Counted from the stretch's first letter, positions 12,095 through 23,159 are shown. The stretch: DNA of 64,000 nucleotides from Cherax quadricarinatus (GCF_038502225.1 NC_091300.1:48137523-48201522); one strand, 5' to 3'. Numbers and translations are program-made. Notes: generated by a model from the sequence alone, not told the origin.

Positions 12095-12663
12095 TAGGCC
12101 CATCTGCTTACAAGTCCACTCCCAAATATCTGAATAGTATATTCACTTCCTCCATACTCCCTCAAATCTAATATCAACCCTTCCATTACCTAATTTTTTT
12201 GTTATACTCATCACCTTACTCTTTCCTATGTTCACTTTTAATTTCCTTCTTTTACAAACTCTACCAAACTCGTCCACCAACCTCTGCAATTTCTCTACAG
12301 AATCTCCTGAAAGTACAGTATTATCAGCAAAAAGCAACTGTGACAACTCCCACTTTGTGTTAGACTCTTTATCTTTGGCCAACACCCGAGAATTCACTTT
12401 CCTTACAACCACATCTATAAATTTATTGAACAACCACGGTGACATCACACATCCCTGTTTAAGGCCTACTTTTACTGGGAAATATCTCCCGCTCTCCTAC
12501 ATAATTTAACCTGAGCATCACCATCCTCGTAAAAACTCTACACTGCTTTTAGTAACCTACCTCCTATTCCATACATCTGCAACATTTACTGCATTGCAAC
12601 CCTATCCACCCTATCATACGCCTTCTCCAAATCCATAAATGGCACAATAACCTGTTTACCCTT
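12095..12663 (-). pseudogene. LINE family B, central RT segment
   Basis: The minus-strand frame 12448-12143 reads MMSPWLFNKFIDVVV, LLFADNTVL (the F-A-D-D active-site block with the second D changed to N), then EKLQRLVDEFGRVCKRRKLKVN. The sequence above 12448 continues into the upstream RT region out of frame. The segment ends at the 9-bp duplication TTTACCCTT (12655-12663), where the composite insert starts. Confidence 0.85.
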
Positions 12664-12754
12664 CCAAAGCATACCACGGGCGGGGATAGAATCCCCGATC
12701 AGAGAGTCATAAAACTCCAGACCAACTCTCTGATACAGGGTTCTATCCCCGCCC
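12664..12754 (-). repeat. tRNA-derived SINE-like terminal block
   Basis: On the minus strand: a long variable-arm-like stretch (CTGGAGTTTTATGACTCTCT), a T-arm-like GGGGATTCTATCCCC and the acceptor-like CCCGTGGTATG. A second copy of GGGCGGGGATAGAA in opposite orientation at the other side makes this an imperfect stem. Box B is degenerate. The tRNA-Ser/Leu-type origin is inferred from the long arm. Confidence 0.5.
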
Positions 12755-14168
12755 GTACTCACCTAATTGTACTCACCTAATTGTAGTTGCAGGGGTCGGG
12801 ACTCAGCTCCTGGCCCCGCCTCTGAACGCTACTAGGTCCTCTCTCTCTTCCTGCTCCATGTGCTTTATCATACCTCGTCTTAAATCTATGTATGGTTCCT
12901 GCCTCCACTACATCGCTCGCCAGACTGTTTCACTTCCTGACCACTGTATGACTGAAGAAATGCTTCCTAACATCCCTGTGGTTCATCTGAGTCTTCAACT
13001 TCCAAGAGTGACCCCTTGTTTCTGTGTCCCCTCTCTGGACCATCTCGTCTCTGTCCACTTTGTCTATTCCACACAGTATTTTGTATGCCGTTATCATGTC
13101 TCCCCTATCCCTCCTGTCCTCCAGTGTCATCAGGCCGATTTCCTTCAACCTTTCTTCATAGGACATTTCCCTTAGCTCTGGAACTAACCTTGTCGCAAAC
13201 CTTTGCACTTTCTATAATTTCTTAACGTGCTTGACCCTATGCAGGTTCGAAACTACTGCTGCATACTCCAGTAAGGACCTGACGTACACGTGTTCAGTGT
13301 CTTGAAAGATTCCTTACTTAGGTATCGGAATGCTAATCTCAGGTTTACCAGGTGCCGATATGCTGCAGCAGTTATCTGGTTGATGTGTGCTTCCGGAGAC
13401 GTGTTTGGTGTTATACTCACTTCAGGATCTTTCTCCTTGAGCGAGGATTGCAGTCGTTGGCCACCTAGCCTATACTCTGTCTGCGGTCTTCTTTGCCCTT
13501 CTCCGATCTTCATGACTTTGTATTTGGCAGGGTTGAATTCGAGACGCCAGTTGCTGGACCATGTGTCCAGCCTATCCAGGTCTCTTTGAAGTCCTGCCTG
13601 ATCATCATCTGATTTAATTCTTCTAATTAATTTCACATCATCTGCGAACAGGGACACCTCTGAGTCTATCCTTTCCATCATATTATTCACATATACCAAA
13701 AATAGCACTGGTCCTAGAACCGACCCTTGTGGGACCCCACTCGTCACATGTGCCCACTGTGATACCTCATCCCGTACCATGACTCGTTGTTGCTTCCCTG
13801 TTAGGTATTCTCTGATCCACTGAAGTGCCCTTCCTGTTATACGCGCCTGATCCTCTAGTTTCTGCACTAATCTCTTGTGAGGAACTGTGCCGAAGGCCTT
13901 CTTGCAGTCCAAGAAGATATAATCAACCCACCCCTCTCTCTCTTCTATTACTTCTGTAACTTTATCATAAAACTCCAGAAGGTTTGTGACACAGGATTTG
14001 ACTTCCATGAAACCGTGCTGGTTGTCATTTATATTTTTGTTCCGTTCCAGGTGTTCCACCACTCTCCTCCTGATAATCTCCATGACTTTGCAGATTATAC
14101 ATGTCAGTGACACAGGTCTGTAGTTTAGCGCCTCTTTTCTGTCTCCTTTTTTAAAAATGGGAAATGCA
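12755..14168 (-). pseudogene. LINE family A (CR1-like), 3' part of ORF2, nested in LINE B
   Basis: The minus-strand frame 14221-13253 (322 codons) carries IFKKGDRKEALNYRPVSLT, YIFLDCKKAF, GVPQGSVLGPVLFLVYVN and SLFADDVKLI: RT blocks including the catalytic F-A-D-D. Continuation (KREMSYEERLKEIGLMTLEDRR and VRKHFFSHTVV) is in a second frame at 13208-12930. The copy is 5'-truncated just before the IFKKGD block. The open frame's first residues, including its ATG, derive from the flanking SINE-like block, so it is a chimeric frame. Confidence 0.85.
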
Positions 14169-14174
14169 CAAACT

Positions 14175-14223
14175 GTGGTATGGCTTGTCTGCAATCTTGT
14201 CATTACGATTTCGTGGGTCACTC
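14175..14223 (-). repeat. terminal block of composite insertion (CACGAAATCGTAATGACA motif)
   Basis: The complement reads CCCACGAAATCGTAATGACA, then GATTGCAG and CCATACCAC. The same order of motifs starts the 83-bp insert at 42311, supporting a shared element end. Confidence 0.6.
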
Positions 14224-14463
14224 TTTACCCTTACCTAAATATTGTTCATCGAAACCTTTTACTGTAAACACTTGGTCTACACACCCCGTCCCATTCCTAA
14301 AGCCTCCTTGAACGTCTGCGACCCTTCTCTCCGTTTTACTCTTATTTTTTTCAATAATAACTCTGCCAAACACTTTACCAGGTATACTCCACAGGCTTAT
14401 TTCCCTCTAATTGTTACTTTCTCTTTTAACCCCTTTGCATGTTCTCTGTCAATCCCTAGGAGC
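14224..14463 (-). pseudogene. LINE family B, upstream RT segment
   Basis: The complement aligns with 37310-37560: the TGTTTACAGTGAAACAT region, the ATACCTGGTAAAGTGT region and the CCTAGGGATTGGCAGAG region. It ends abruptly at the CCTAGG position, the 5' truncation point of this LINE B copy. Confidence 0.8.
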
Positions 14464-15073
14464 ATTACTCTCCTCCATGGAAAGAGTTACTCACTTTGTA
14501 AAGATGGCTTGTTTAAGTTTGCTCAGGTTGTTTTCTTCCAGATTCTATGGAAATTAATAATCTATCCAGATGGAATACTGAAAAAATCATTGCCACAGGA
14601 TCTCCAGGGGTCCTCCTGAAATCCCGAAGACCTATGAAATAACACACGCTCACATTATCATATTCGAAGCAAATACAAAATATGATTGAGCCTTAAATGT
14701 TTCATTACTTTACATATTTAAGCACAAGAATCACAATTCCCTACTGATTGTATTACTGAATATAACTAAAACATATAGGAGCTACTATTAGTACCGTCAA
14801 ATTTATGATAATATTTCCATCCCAGCCTCGGGCAAATATATGCATTAAATATGCCTGAGGCTGAATTATATTAAATATACTTCTAAACAAACATCTTACA
14901 ACATTTGATTAGCCGCCTAACAATAACAAACCGACCATTAAGAAGACGTTCAGCAACGAGCAGTGAGGAAATATAAGAAATATACTAGATTTTTGGAGCA
15001 TTCTTAAGCACCGTTGTCTTGCCTTTATTGAGCATACTTAGGCACTTTTATCTTGACTTGATTAAACTCAAAT
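14464..15073. other. unassigned AT-rich sequence
   Basis: No gene or recognised repeat. GCCTCGGGCAAATATATGCATTAAATATGCCTGAGGC near 14825 forms a modest imperfect palindrome. Confidence 0.4.
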
Positions 15074-15289
15074 ATGCACTGACTTTACTGAACTCAACAA
15101 AGCACTGTTGCCTTGACTTTACTGAACTCAACAAAGCACTGTTGCCTTGACTTTACTGAACTCAACAAAGCACTGTTGCCTTCACTTTACTGAACTCAAC
15201 AAAGCACTGTTGCCTTGACTTTACTGAACTCAACAAAGCACTGTTGCCTTCACTTTACTGAACTCAACAAAGTGCTGTTGCTTTGACTT
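15074..15289. repeat. 34-bp tandem repeat
   Basis: About six copies of a 34-bp unit containing TTTACTGAACTCAACAAAGC followed by ACTGTTGCCTT. Copies differ mainly by GCCTTGACT/GCCTTCACT. A diverged relative precedes the array at about 15000-15060. Confidence 0.9.
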
Positions 15290-15428
15290 CGAAAGCAGTA
15301 TGCCTACGTTTTTATCGCACCACGCATGATAATATTAGTAGTAGAGGTTTGTTGGCGGGAGTATTGGTGACATTGTTAATAGTAACAGTATTGAGTTGAT
15401 ATGACTCAAGTTCGGCCCAACACATATA

Positions 15429-16057
<629 letters not shown>

Positions 16058-16079
16058 AGAGGAGATCTTAACTAAGCGA

Positions 16080-16215
16080 GACAGGCCACAAGGGGGAAGG
16101 GTGGAAATTTTAGCTCAAGTTACTTTCACACTTCTCAGTGCGTCATCAGGAGCTATGCAATGTTGCAAAGCTGCAACTGAAGGAGTGAGGGGAATTTTTC
16201 TCAGAATAGCACGGA
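16080..16215 (-). mobile_element. PLE terminal fragment with hammerhead core
   Basis: Minus-strand relative of 23050-23158 and 22521-22625: shared TTGCAACATTGCA, the hammerhead region and TTGAGCTAAA followed by TTTCCAC. No coding sequence is attached. Confidence 0.65.
16124..16149 (-). ncRNA. hammerhead ribozyme core (PLE type)
   Basis: Minus strand: CTGATGA, then CGCACTGAGAAGTGT (stem II region), then GAAA. Both invariant boxes are intact and at hammerhead spacing. Hammerheads are established components of PLE terminal repeats. Cleavage is not demonstrated here. Confidence 0.65.
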
Positions 16216-16733
16216 GTAGGCCTGTCGCCTCCTCCTGACTCTCTTAAAATTGGCCGGCGGTCATGGTCACACCCACCACTGCCACTATGCCCCATCTCCC
16301 CCGTATGGGGTAAGAGGGTTTTGAGAAGCCAAGAATTATGAAATTAAAAGATATATTAGTCCGCCCCAAGTTTTTTCTAACCGTTTAGAACAGGTCCTGT
16401 GACTTGAGAAAATACGTTTCTCAGTGGATATTATATATATGGATTGTTATTATTCTGTGTAACCTATTTAATTAATAAAAGAAAGGAAATGAATCTTCTC
16501 AGGGGTACTGAGACGTATCCTTCATATTGTCTACTATTCTCAGTATCAATTATTATGTCTTACTTCGGATTCTTCTATACCATTCCATTAATATTTGTAT
16601 GATCCAGATTTCTACCTTTAATATCCTTTAACCCACTACCTATGTTAACAGGTAATCTTTTCAGTGTATGCTGTAATCATAGCTAAACGTGTTATGTAAC
16701 CAACTGGCGTAGCATGGTTTGAACAGGCAAATC

Positions 16734-16810
16734 ATTTTTCCTAGCCATCATTTCCTTAGGATCAGATTTTCTACAGGACTGAACCTAAGGAAATGATGGC
16801 TAGGAAAAAT
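16734..16810. repeat. perfect 27-bp inverted repeat at PLE arm/coding junction
   Basis: Arms 16734-16760 and 16784-16810 are exact reverse complements, separated by 23 bp. The right arm is coding (PKEMMARKN), so the left PLE arm extends into an inverted copy of the coding region. Confidence 0.9.
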
Positions 16811-17200
16811 GCACTAGTTTTACCATACAATGAGAATCTAGTTTGCCTGCGTGAGGCATAAAAAAAGATCGATATAAACCTTGCTTTCAAAAACACGTGG
16901 ACAGTGAAACAAAGGCTGATTAAAAACACACCCTCCAACAAAGTTGGTGGGGTTTACAAGGTTCCATGTACACAGTGTCCTCTCTCATATATAGGTCAAA
17001 CAGGCAGAATTCTGGAAACCAGAATAGCCCAACATAAATACTCAGAACAGGGCAGGAGTCGAACGCTATCTTTAACCATGTACGCTCTTGTAATCACCCA
17101 TCGGGATGGGATGCTGCCCAAATTATTGTACCAAACAGTTCTGTCATAGAAAGAAACGTAATTGAATCTTCTCTCTAGAAACATGACAGGAATACCGTAT
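16784..17200 (+). pseudogene. PLE GIY-YIG endonuclease domain remnant
   Basis: The upstream portion reads KNALVLPYNENLV, then a stop. The 81-codon frame from 16904 reads GGVYKVPCTQCPLSYIGQTG and ETRIAQHKYS, the GIY-YIG motif pair with the Cys pair and Arg helix typical of PLE endonucleases. The frame then decays, although SVIERNVIESSL-like sequence near 17143-17175 suggests that the catalytic Glu region persists out of frame. Confidence 0.75.
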
Positions 17201-17758
17201 ATAATTAAAATTGTGGGTTATACAAGCTAGATAGCTATCTAGTAGAGTCTATTATACATAACCTAAACAGCAATGCTACACAAAATCACATGATTGCTCA
17301 TTATGTCAGGTAGTTTCCCTTGTTTGATTACTGATGCTCGACCAGTTGTCTACGCACCAAAACATCATGCTACGCCAGTTGATGTATGGTTACATAACTC
17401 GGTTAGCTGTGATTGCATCATACATTGACAAGATTACCAGATTTCATAGGCAGTGGGTTAAAGGATATTAGAAGTAGAAATCGGTATCATAGAAATATTA
17501 TTAGAATGGTATAGAAGAATCCGAAGTAAGACATAATAATCGATACTGAGAGGAATAGTAAACAATATAAAGGATACGTCTCAGTACCCCTGAGAACATT
17601 CGGGAACAGGATATTTAAATGGACAAAGAGCACATTCATTTCCTTTCTTTTATTAATTAAATAGGTTACACAGAATAACAGCAATCCATATATATAACAT
17701 CCACTGAGAAACGTATTTTCTCAAGTCACAGGACCTGTTCTAAACGATTAGAAAAAAA

Positions 17759-17786
17759 AGTGTGTGTGTGTGTGTGTGTGTGTGTA
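17759..17786. repeat. (TG)n at LINE A 3' end
   Basis: A short TG run directly abutting the 3' terminus of the following minus-strand LINE. Confidence 0.9.
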
Positions 17787-19640
17787 CTCACCTAATTGCA
17801 CTCACCTATTTGTGGTTGCAGGGGTCGAGTCACAGCTCCTGGCCCCGCCTCTTCTCTGATTGCTACTAGGTCCTCTCTCTCCCTGCCCCATGAGCTCTAT
17901 CATACCTCGCCTTAAAACTATGTATGGTTCCTGACTCCACCACATCACTTTCTAGGCTATTCCATGGCCTGACTACTCTATGACTGAAGAAATACTTCCT
18001 AACATCCCTTTGATTCATCTGAGTCTTCAATTTCCAATTGTGACCTCTTGTGTCTGTGTCCCATCTCTGGAACATCCCGTCTTTGTCCACCTCGTCTATT
18101 CCGCGCAGTATTTTATATGTCGTTATCATGTCTCCCCTGACCCTCCTGGCCTCCAGTGTCGTCAGGCCGATTTCCCTCAACCTTTCTTCATAGGACAATC
18201 CCCGTAGCTCTGGGACTAGTCTTGTTGCAAACCTTTGCACTTTCTCTAATTTCTTGACGTGCTTGACTAGGTGTGGATTCCAAACTGGTGCTGCATACTC
18301 CAGTATGGGCCTGACGTAGATGGTATACAGAGTCTTAAACGAATCCTTACTGAGGTATCGGAACGCTATCCGTAGGTTTGCCAGGCGCCCGTATGCTGCA
18401 GCAGTTATCTGATTGATGTGCGCCTCAGGAGATATGCTCGGTGTTATACTCACCCCCAGATCTTTTTCCTTGAGTGAGGTTTGCAGTCTTTGGCCATCTA
18501 AACTATATTGTGTCTGCGGTCTTCTTTGCCCTTCCCCAATCTTCATGACTTTACATTTGGCAGGGTTAAATTCAAGGAGCCAGTTGCTGGACCAGGCTTG
18601 TAGCCTGTCCAGGTCTCTTTGTAGTCCTGCCTGATCCTCGTCCGATTTGATTCTTCTCATTAACTTCACATCATCTGCAAACAAGGACACTTCTGAGTCT
18701 ATCCCTTCCGTTATGTCGTTCACGTATACCAAGAACAGCACAGGTCCTAGGACTGACCCCTGTGGAACCCCGCTTGTCACAGGCGCCCACTCTGACACCT
18801 CGTCGCGTACCATGACTCGTTGTTGCCTCCCTGTCAGATATTCTCTGATCCATTGCAGTGCCTTTCCTGTTATGTGTGCCTGGTCCTCTAGCTTTTGCAG
18901 TAACCTCTTGTGAGGAACTGTGTCGAAGACCTTCTTGCAGTCCAAAAATACGCAGTCGATCCACCCCTCTCTCTCTTGTCTTACTTCTGTCACCTTGTCA
19001 TAAAACTCTAGTAGGTTTGTGACACAGGATTTTCCTTTCCTGAAACCGTGCTGGTTGTCAATTATACACTTGTGTCTTTCCAGGTGCCCCACCACTCTTC
19101 TCCTGATGATCTTCTCCATGACCTTGCATACTATACACGTTAGTGATACAGGTCTGTAGTTTAGTGCCTCATGTCTGTCTCCCTTTTTAAAAATTGGGAC
19201 TACATTTGCCATTTTCCATACCTCAGGGAGTTGCCCAGTTTCAAATGATGTGTTGAAGATCTTTGTTAATGGCTCACACAATATCTCTGCTCCCTCTTTA
19301 AGAACCCATGGAGAGATGTTGTCTGGTCCCACCGCCTTTGAGGTGTCAAGTTCGCATAGCAGCTTCTTCACCTCCTCCTTGGTTATATGTACCTCATCCA
19401 GCACTTGCTGGTGTACCCCCCTGTTCTGATTTCTTGGAGTCCTACTGGTTTCCACTGTAAATACCTCTTTAAATCTTGTGTTGAGCTCCTGACATACCTC
19501 TCGGTCGTTTCTTGTGAATTCCCCATCACCCTTCCTCAGTCTGATTACCTGGTCCTTGACTGTTGTTTTCCTCCTGATGTGGCTGTACAACAGCTTCGGG
19601 TCAGTCTTTCTAGTTGTTGCAGATGCCTCCCCATTTAAAT
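17787..19640 (-). mobile_element. LINE family A (CR1-like), 5'-truncated, RT open frame preserved
   Basis: Minus strand: the RT frame runs from about 19637 to 17866, then a 3' UTR-like tail to GGTGAGTAC near 17787. The 5' truncation is at about 19640. The CR1-type call rests on the RT blocks and on LSYEERLREIGLTTLEARR plus RGDMITTYKIL near the C-terminus. No endonuclease domain or ORF1 is present. Confidence 0.85.
17866..19637 (-). CDS. LINE family A ORF2 fragment: reverse transcriptase and C-terminal region
   Basis: RNA-directed DNA polymerase of a non-LTR retrotransposon, uninterrupted for ~590 codons. Numbering from 19590: KAVGPDNISPWVLKEGAE near 85-102, FKKGDRHEALNYRPVSLT near 134-151, FLDCKKVFDTVPH near 215-227 (catalytic Asp 217), GVPQGSVLGPVLFLVYVND 274-292 and SLFADDVKL 302-310 (catalytic Asp pair). 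YVRPILEYAAPVWNPHLVKH and the SYEERL region follow. The frame stays open upstream of 19590 (ASATTRKTDPKLLYSHIRR) to the truncation, so no natural start is present. The open frame indicates recent insertion compared with the copies at 12.8 and 32 kb. Confidence 0.9.
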
Positions 19641-19689
19641 GAGTTTATTTTAATAAGCGCCGTCTCTTTTGCACAGCTTTTAAAAGTGT

Positions 19690-19850
19690 CCTCTCTAAAT
19701 GTTACCGTTTTCTCGTCACTTTAAAGGTACATGTTGGTCCAAGTCGGACCGAAACATCGTCGTAAGCTTCTCTCTTTTATGTGCGGGTTATTTGTGTATC
19801 GTTCCAGTCACGGTATTGTGCCTTTTTGTTTGTTATACCTTCTATATCAC
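19690..19850 (+). mobile_element. PLE terminal fragment (GGACCGAAAC type)
   Basis: Contains GGTCC-AAGTC-GGACCGAAAC and GCGGGTTATTTGTGTAT, related to the inverted termini at 49655-49905. The GAAA (19751-19754) sits behind a perfect GGTCC/GGACC stem as in a hammerhead. The upstream box is TACATGTT, not CTGATGA, so any ribozyme is decayed. Confidence 0.45.
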
Positions 19851-19989
19851 TGACAATATATTTATGTATGTAAAAAGCTACTGATGTCATAGCGGAATAT
19901 GACCGAATTTTTTTATTATTGCAACGTTAATTTCGTTTAGGATATTACAATATCATTGCTTGTGGGATTTTTCTTCTGGCTGTGGGCAC

Positions 19990-20200
19990 TGTTGTGCCTG
20001 GGCGCACTTCTTGTTCCCTCCTCTCTCCCTCCTTCACTCACTCACTCTAGCGAAGACGGTCCTGTGGGAACGTACTAGCTTGGACATCCTCCTTTTTTCT
20101 GCAATTTTACAAGCTCCTGATGATGTGTTGACTGCAACACGAAAGGCTGTCATTCTACTCCTCCAGGGGTTGTTTTGCATCCAGTATCGATTGCGGTGTA
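19990..20200 (+). mobile_element. PLE terminal fragment with hammerhead core
   Basis: Non-coding segment around the hammerhead at 20117-20144. The TTTACAAGCTCCTGATGATG context parallels GCACAGCTCCTGATGACGC at 23081. No PLE coding sequence adjoins. Confidence 0.5.
20117..20144 (+). ncRNA. hammerhead ribozyme core
   Basis: CTGATGA at 20117-20123, a 6-bp stem GTGTTG/CAACAC with loop ACTG, then GAAA at 20141-20144. Both conserved boxes are intact and stem II is fully paired, making this the cleanest core in the window. Stem I and the cleavage site would need structure prediction. Confidence 0.65.
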
Positions 20201-20261
20201 TATATTAGTAAAAACGCTCGGTACCCACCTCTGTGGTCCTTATAGCCTCCAGGTGAGACAT

Positions 20262-20350
20262 ATGTGGTATATGTATACCTTGAGTATACCTGGAGAGAGT
20301 TCCCGTGGTCAACGCCCCCGTGGCCCGGTCTGTGACCAGGCCGTTAATGA
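20262..20350 (-). pseudogene. LINE family D 3'-end fragment
   Basis: The complement carries GGCCACGGGGGCGTTGACCA and the CTCTCTCCAGGTATACTC tail, matching the GC-rich end of the fragment at 7200-7285. Confidence 0.5.
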
Positions 20351-20361
20351 TTGCAATGGTG

Positions 20362-21120
20362 ATTCCAACAACCACCAACAACAAACACTACTACCATCAC
20401 CACCAGCAGACACTACTACCACCACTAATAACAAACACTACTACCACCACCACCAACAACAAAAACTGCTACCTCCACCAATAACGAGTAACACTACTAC
20501 CATCACCAGCAGCGACCACTATTACCACCACCAACAACAAACACTATTACTACAACCACCACCAACAAAAGCTAATACCACCAACAACAACAAAAGTTAC
20601 TGAAACAACCCACAACAACAAAAGCTACTGCCACCATCAACAACAACAAACAATACTGAAACAACCCACAACAACAACAACAACAGACACTGCCACTACT
20701 ACCAAAAACAACAAACGCCGCAACCACCAACAGTAAGAGCAGCAACAGCATTATGTTAACTCAGCAATAACAAAATTAAATAAAGCCAACACTAACAACT
20801 ACAACAAGCACTTCCCCTTCTCTAAAAGAAGCTCTTCGTTTCTACTATCACCAGCATCAAACACCACCCTACAGCAACCACAAACACCAAACACCACTCT
20901 AACACAACCACAAACAACAGCACTCTACCACAACTACAAACAACAAACATCACTCTACTACAACAATAAACTACAACACTCTACCACAACCACAAACAAT
21001 AAACAACACCCTGTCATAACCACAAACAATCATCACCACTCCATCACCGCTGCTGCCAATATGAAACAACAATAACTCCACCGCCAGCACCACTAACAAC
21101 AACAGCAGTACTAACAACCT
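20362..21120. repeat. (ACC/AAC)-rich low-complexity tract
   Basis: Long degenerate tract of CAA, CCA and CAC triplets interspersed with CTACTA. No clean unit length. The stop-free frames across it are compositional. Confidence 0.85.
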
Positions 21121-21671
21121 CACTCACACTAACATCAACAGTAAAAACATCATCGATTACCACCTCCACAATTAAGTTTGTTCTGTTGATGATGGCTTCA
21201 CCCATCGTCAACTTACTCTCCTTTCCTCTCTCCCCCATAACCTCAGTAACCTTCTCGCTACCATTACTTTCATCACTGCCCCGCCGTAATTCACAAAAAA
21301 TCCCATAATTAAGACTGTATAAGAGACAACATGACTAACACATACATTACAGGCAGGGTTTCACATCAACATGTTTTAAAGGAAGAATGACTCCACAAAT
21401 ACAGATGTTTAGAATAATTCGATATTTTTACATATAACACCAAAATTAATAACTATGAGTTTCGACGTCTCTAAAATTCCAGCTCGATTAACGCTCAAAT
21501 TCCAAGTTCAGCTGTACAATAAATTACATCTTTGACATGTTCCTGCCACACTTATGTGACTATGCCATGAATGGTACCTCGGTGACTGCCGTTTTCTGTT
21601 CACGCTGCAGATAATTTTATTGTCTTTTATCTTACGTTTATAGTTTTTCGTTGTAACCGAACCTAAAGGAC
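21121..21671. other. unassigned sequence
   Basis: No gene or recognised element between the triplet-rich tract and the CCTAA run. Confidence 0.4.
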
Positions 21672-21764
21672 CAACCTAACCCAATCTAACCTAACCTAAC
21701 CTAATCTAGCCTAACCTAAGCTAACCTAACTAACCTAACCTAACCCAACCCATCCTAACCTAGA
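21672..21764. repeat. interstitial telomere-like (CCTAA)n
   Basis: A 90-bp degenerate run of CCTAA/CTAAC, the complement of the TTAGG motif used at most arthropod telomeres. Interruptions (AATCT, AGCCT, CCCAA) indicate an old interstitial tract. Confidence 0.75.
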
Positions 21765-22017
21765 AATGGACTGCTAACCCTATGTGTAAGTGTTGACATA
21801 GTTACCAGGAGGACGGGGTGTGTGTAGACATATCTCAATACTTGTTCTCACATTCACCAAGTCACTCGTCCCTATTTTAAGAGGATGAGAAGACGAGGAT
21901 GCGTCAAGGGCATGACAGAATAATCTCTTTAGGAAATTGATTAAGCTGCTGGACCGCTCTCTGGACTCACTGGACTGTGAGACAAGTGAGACCTGGAAGA
22001 CCTAAGAGATACAGATT

Positions 22018-22523
<506 letters not shown>

Positions 22524-22562
22524 AGACAGGCCACAAGAGGTGGAATTCTTTAGCTCAAGAAC

Positions 22563-22586
22563 TTTCACATTTCTTTGCGTCATCAG
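22563..22586 (-). ncRNA. hammerhead ribozyme core, left arm
   Basis: Minus strand: CTGATGA, CGCAAAGAAATGT, GAAA. Boxes are intact; stem II is weaker than at 20117. Confidence 0.55.
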
Positions 22587-23089
22587 GAGCAATGCAATGT
22601 TGCAAGGGCAACAACAGGATAATAATGATATTAGCACATGATAGTTAATAATGATAGGAATGGTGTTAAAATTAAGAATTGCGTAGTTGTTATAAGAAAG
22701 AAAGCCTGACCAGGAGAATTCACACATGCATATTAACTGACGCCGAGAGTATTTCCTGAATTTTCTGGAACGTTCTGGGACACCAGTATTTCATTAGTAT
22801 GTAAATGGTCCACTAGTATAATGTTACTTTTTACGTCACATGAACTGTTCCAGAGGTTAGAAGCGTAGGGTTGGCTTTCTTCTAGCTATTTTACCTCTTG
22901 TTATCTGCAAACTGTGATGACTACTCCAACCGACCCCATATGAGGTGGAGTGTGGCGTTACCAGTGAGTGGTTGGCATCCTGCTGGGCCTCTTTCCCTCA
23001 GACAGAGACTTTCTGGCGCCACCGCACTACCATACTCTGAAAACTTATCCTATTTCTTCTGTTGTTGCCCTTGCAACATTGCACAGCTC

Positions 23090-23115
23090 CTGATGACGCA
23101 CTGAGAAGCGTGAAA
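23090..23115 (+). ncRNA. hammerhead ribozyme core, right arm
   Basis: CTGATGA at 23090-23096, CGC...GCG stem II across CGCACTGAGAAGCG, GAAA at 23112-23115. It faces the left-arm core at 22563. Confidence 0.6.
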
Positions 23116-23159
23116 TTACTTGAGCTAAATTTCCACCTACGTTGCCTTGTCTTGATTTG

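Larger units (their letters stand above)
12664..14223 (-). mobile_element. composite tRNA-like/LINE A insertion with 9-bp target duplication
   Basis: A ~1.56-kb unit inserted in LINE B, flanked by perfect TTTACCCTT copies at 12655-12663 and 14224-14232. Read on the minus strand it begins with a block containing CCACGAAATCGTAATGACA and CCATACCAC (14221-14175). It then continues as the 3' part of a CR1-like LINE (family A) to its GGTGAGTAC tail near 12755. It ends with a tRNA-like sequence (12754-12664) containing CTGGAGTTTTATGACTCTCT and GTGGTATG. The terminal blocks correspond to those of the 83-bp insertion at 42311-42393. Confidence 0.7.
16370..17755 (+). mobile_element. Penelope-like element with inverted terminal arms
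   Basis: The left arm 16370-16733 is an inverted, diverged copy of the right arm 17385-17755: the shared blocks are GAAAATACGTTTCTCAGTGG, GGAAATGAAT, GGGGTACTGAGACG and TAACCCACTACCTATG or their complements. Between them lies coding sequence for the C-terminal endonuclease of a PLE (16784-17200). Inverted terminal repeats around a 5'-truncated body are a known PLE configuration. No RT block remains. Confidence 0.7.

Noticed and set aside
16430..16450. Hammerhead in the inverted arms of the 16.4-17.7 kb PLE
   Set aside because: GAAAATACGTTTCTC is suggestive but the upstream box is CTGTGAC with too short a stem II; not supported.
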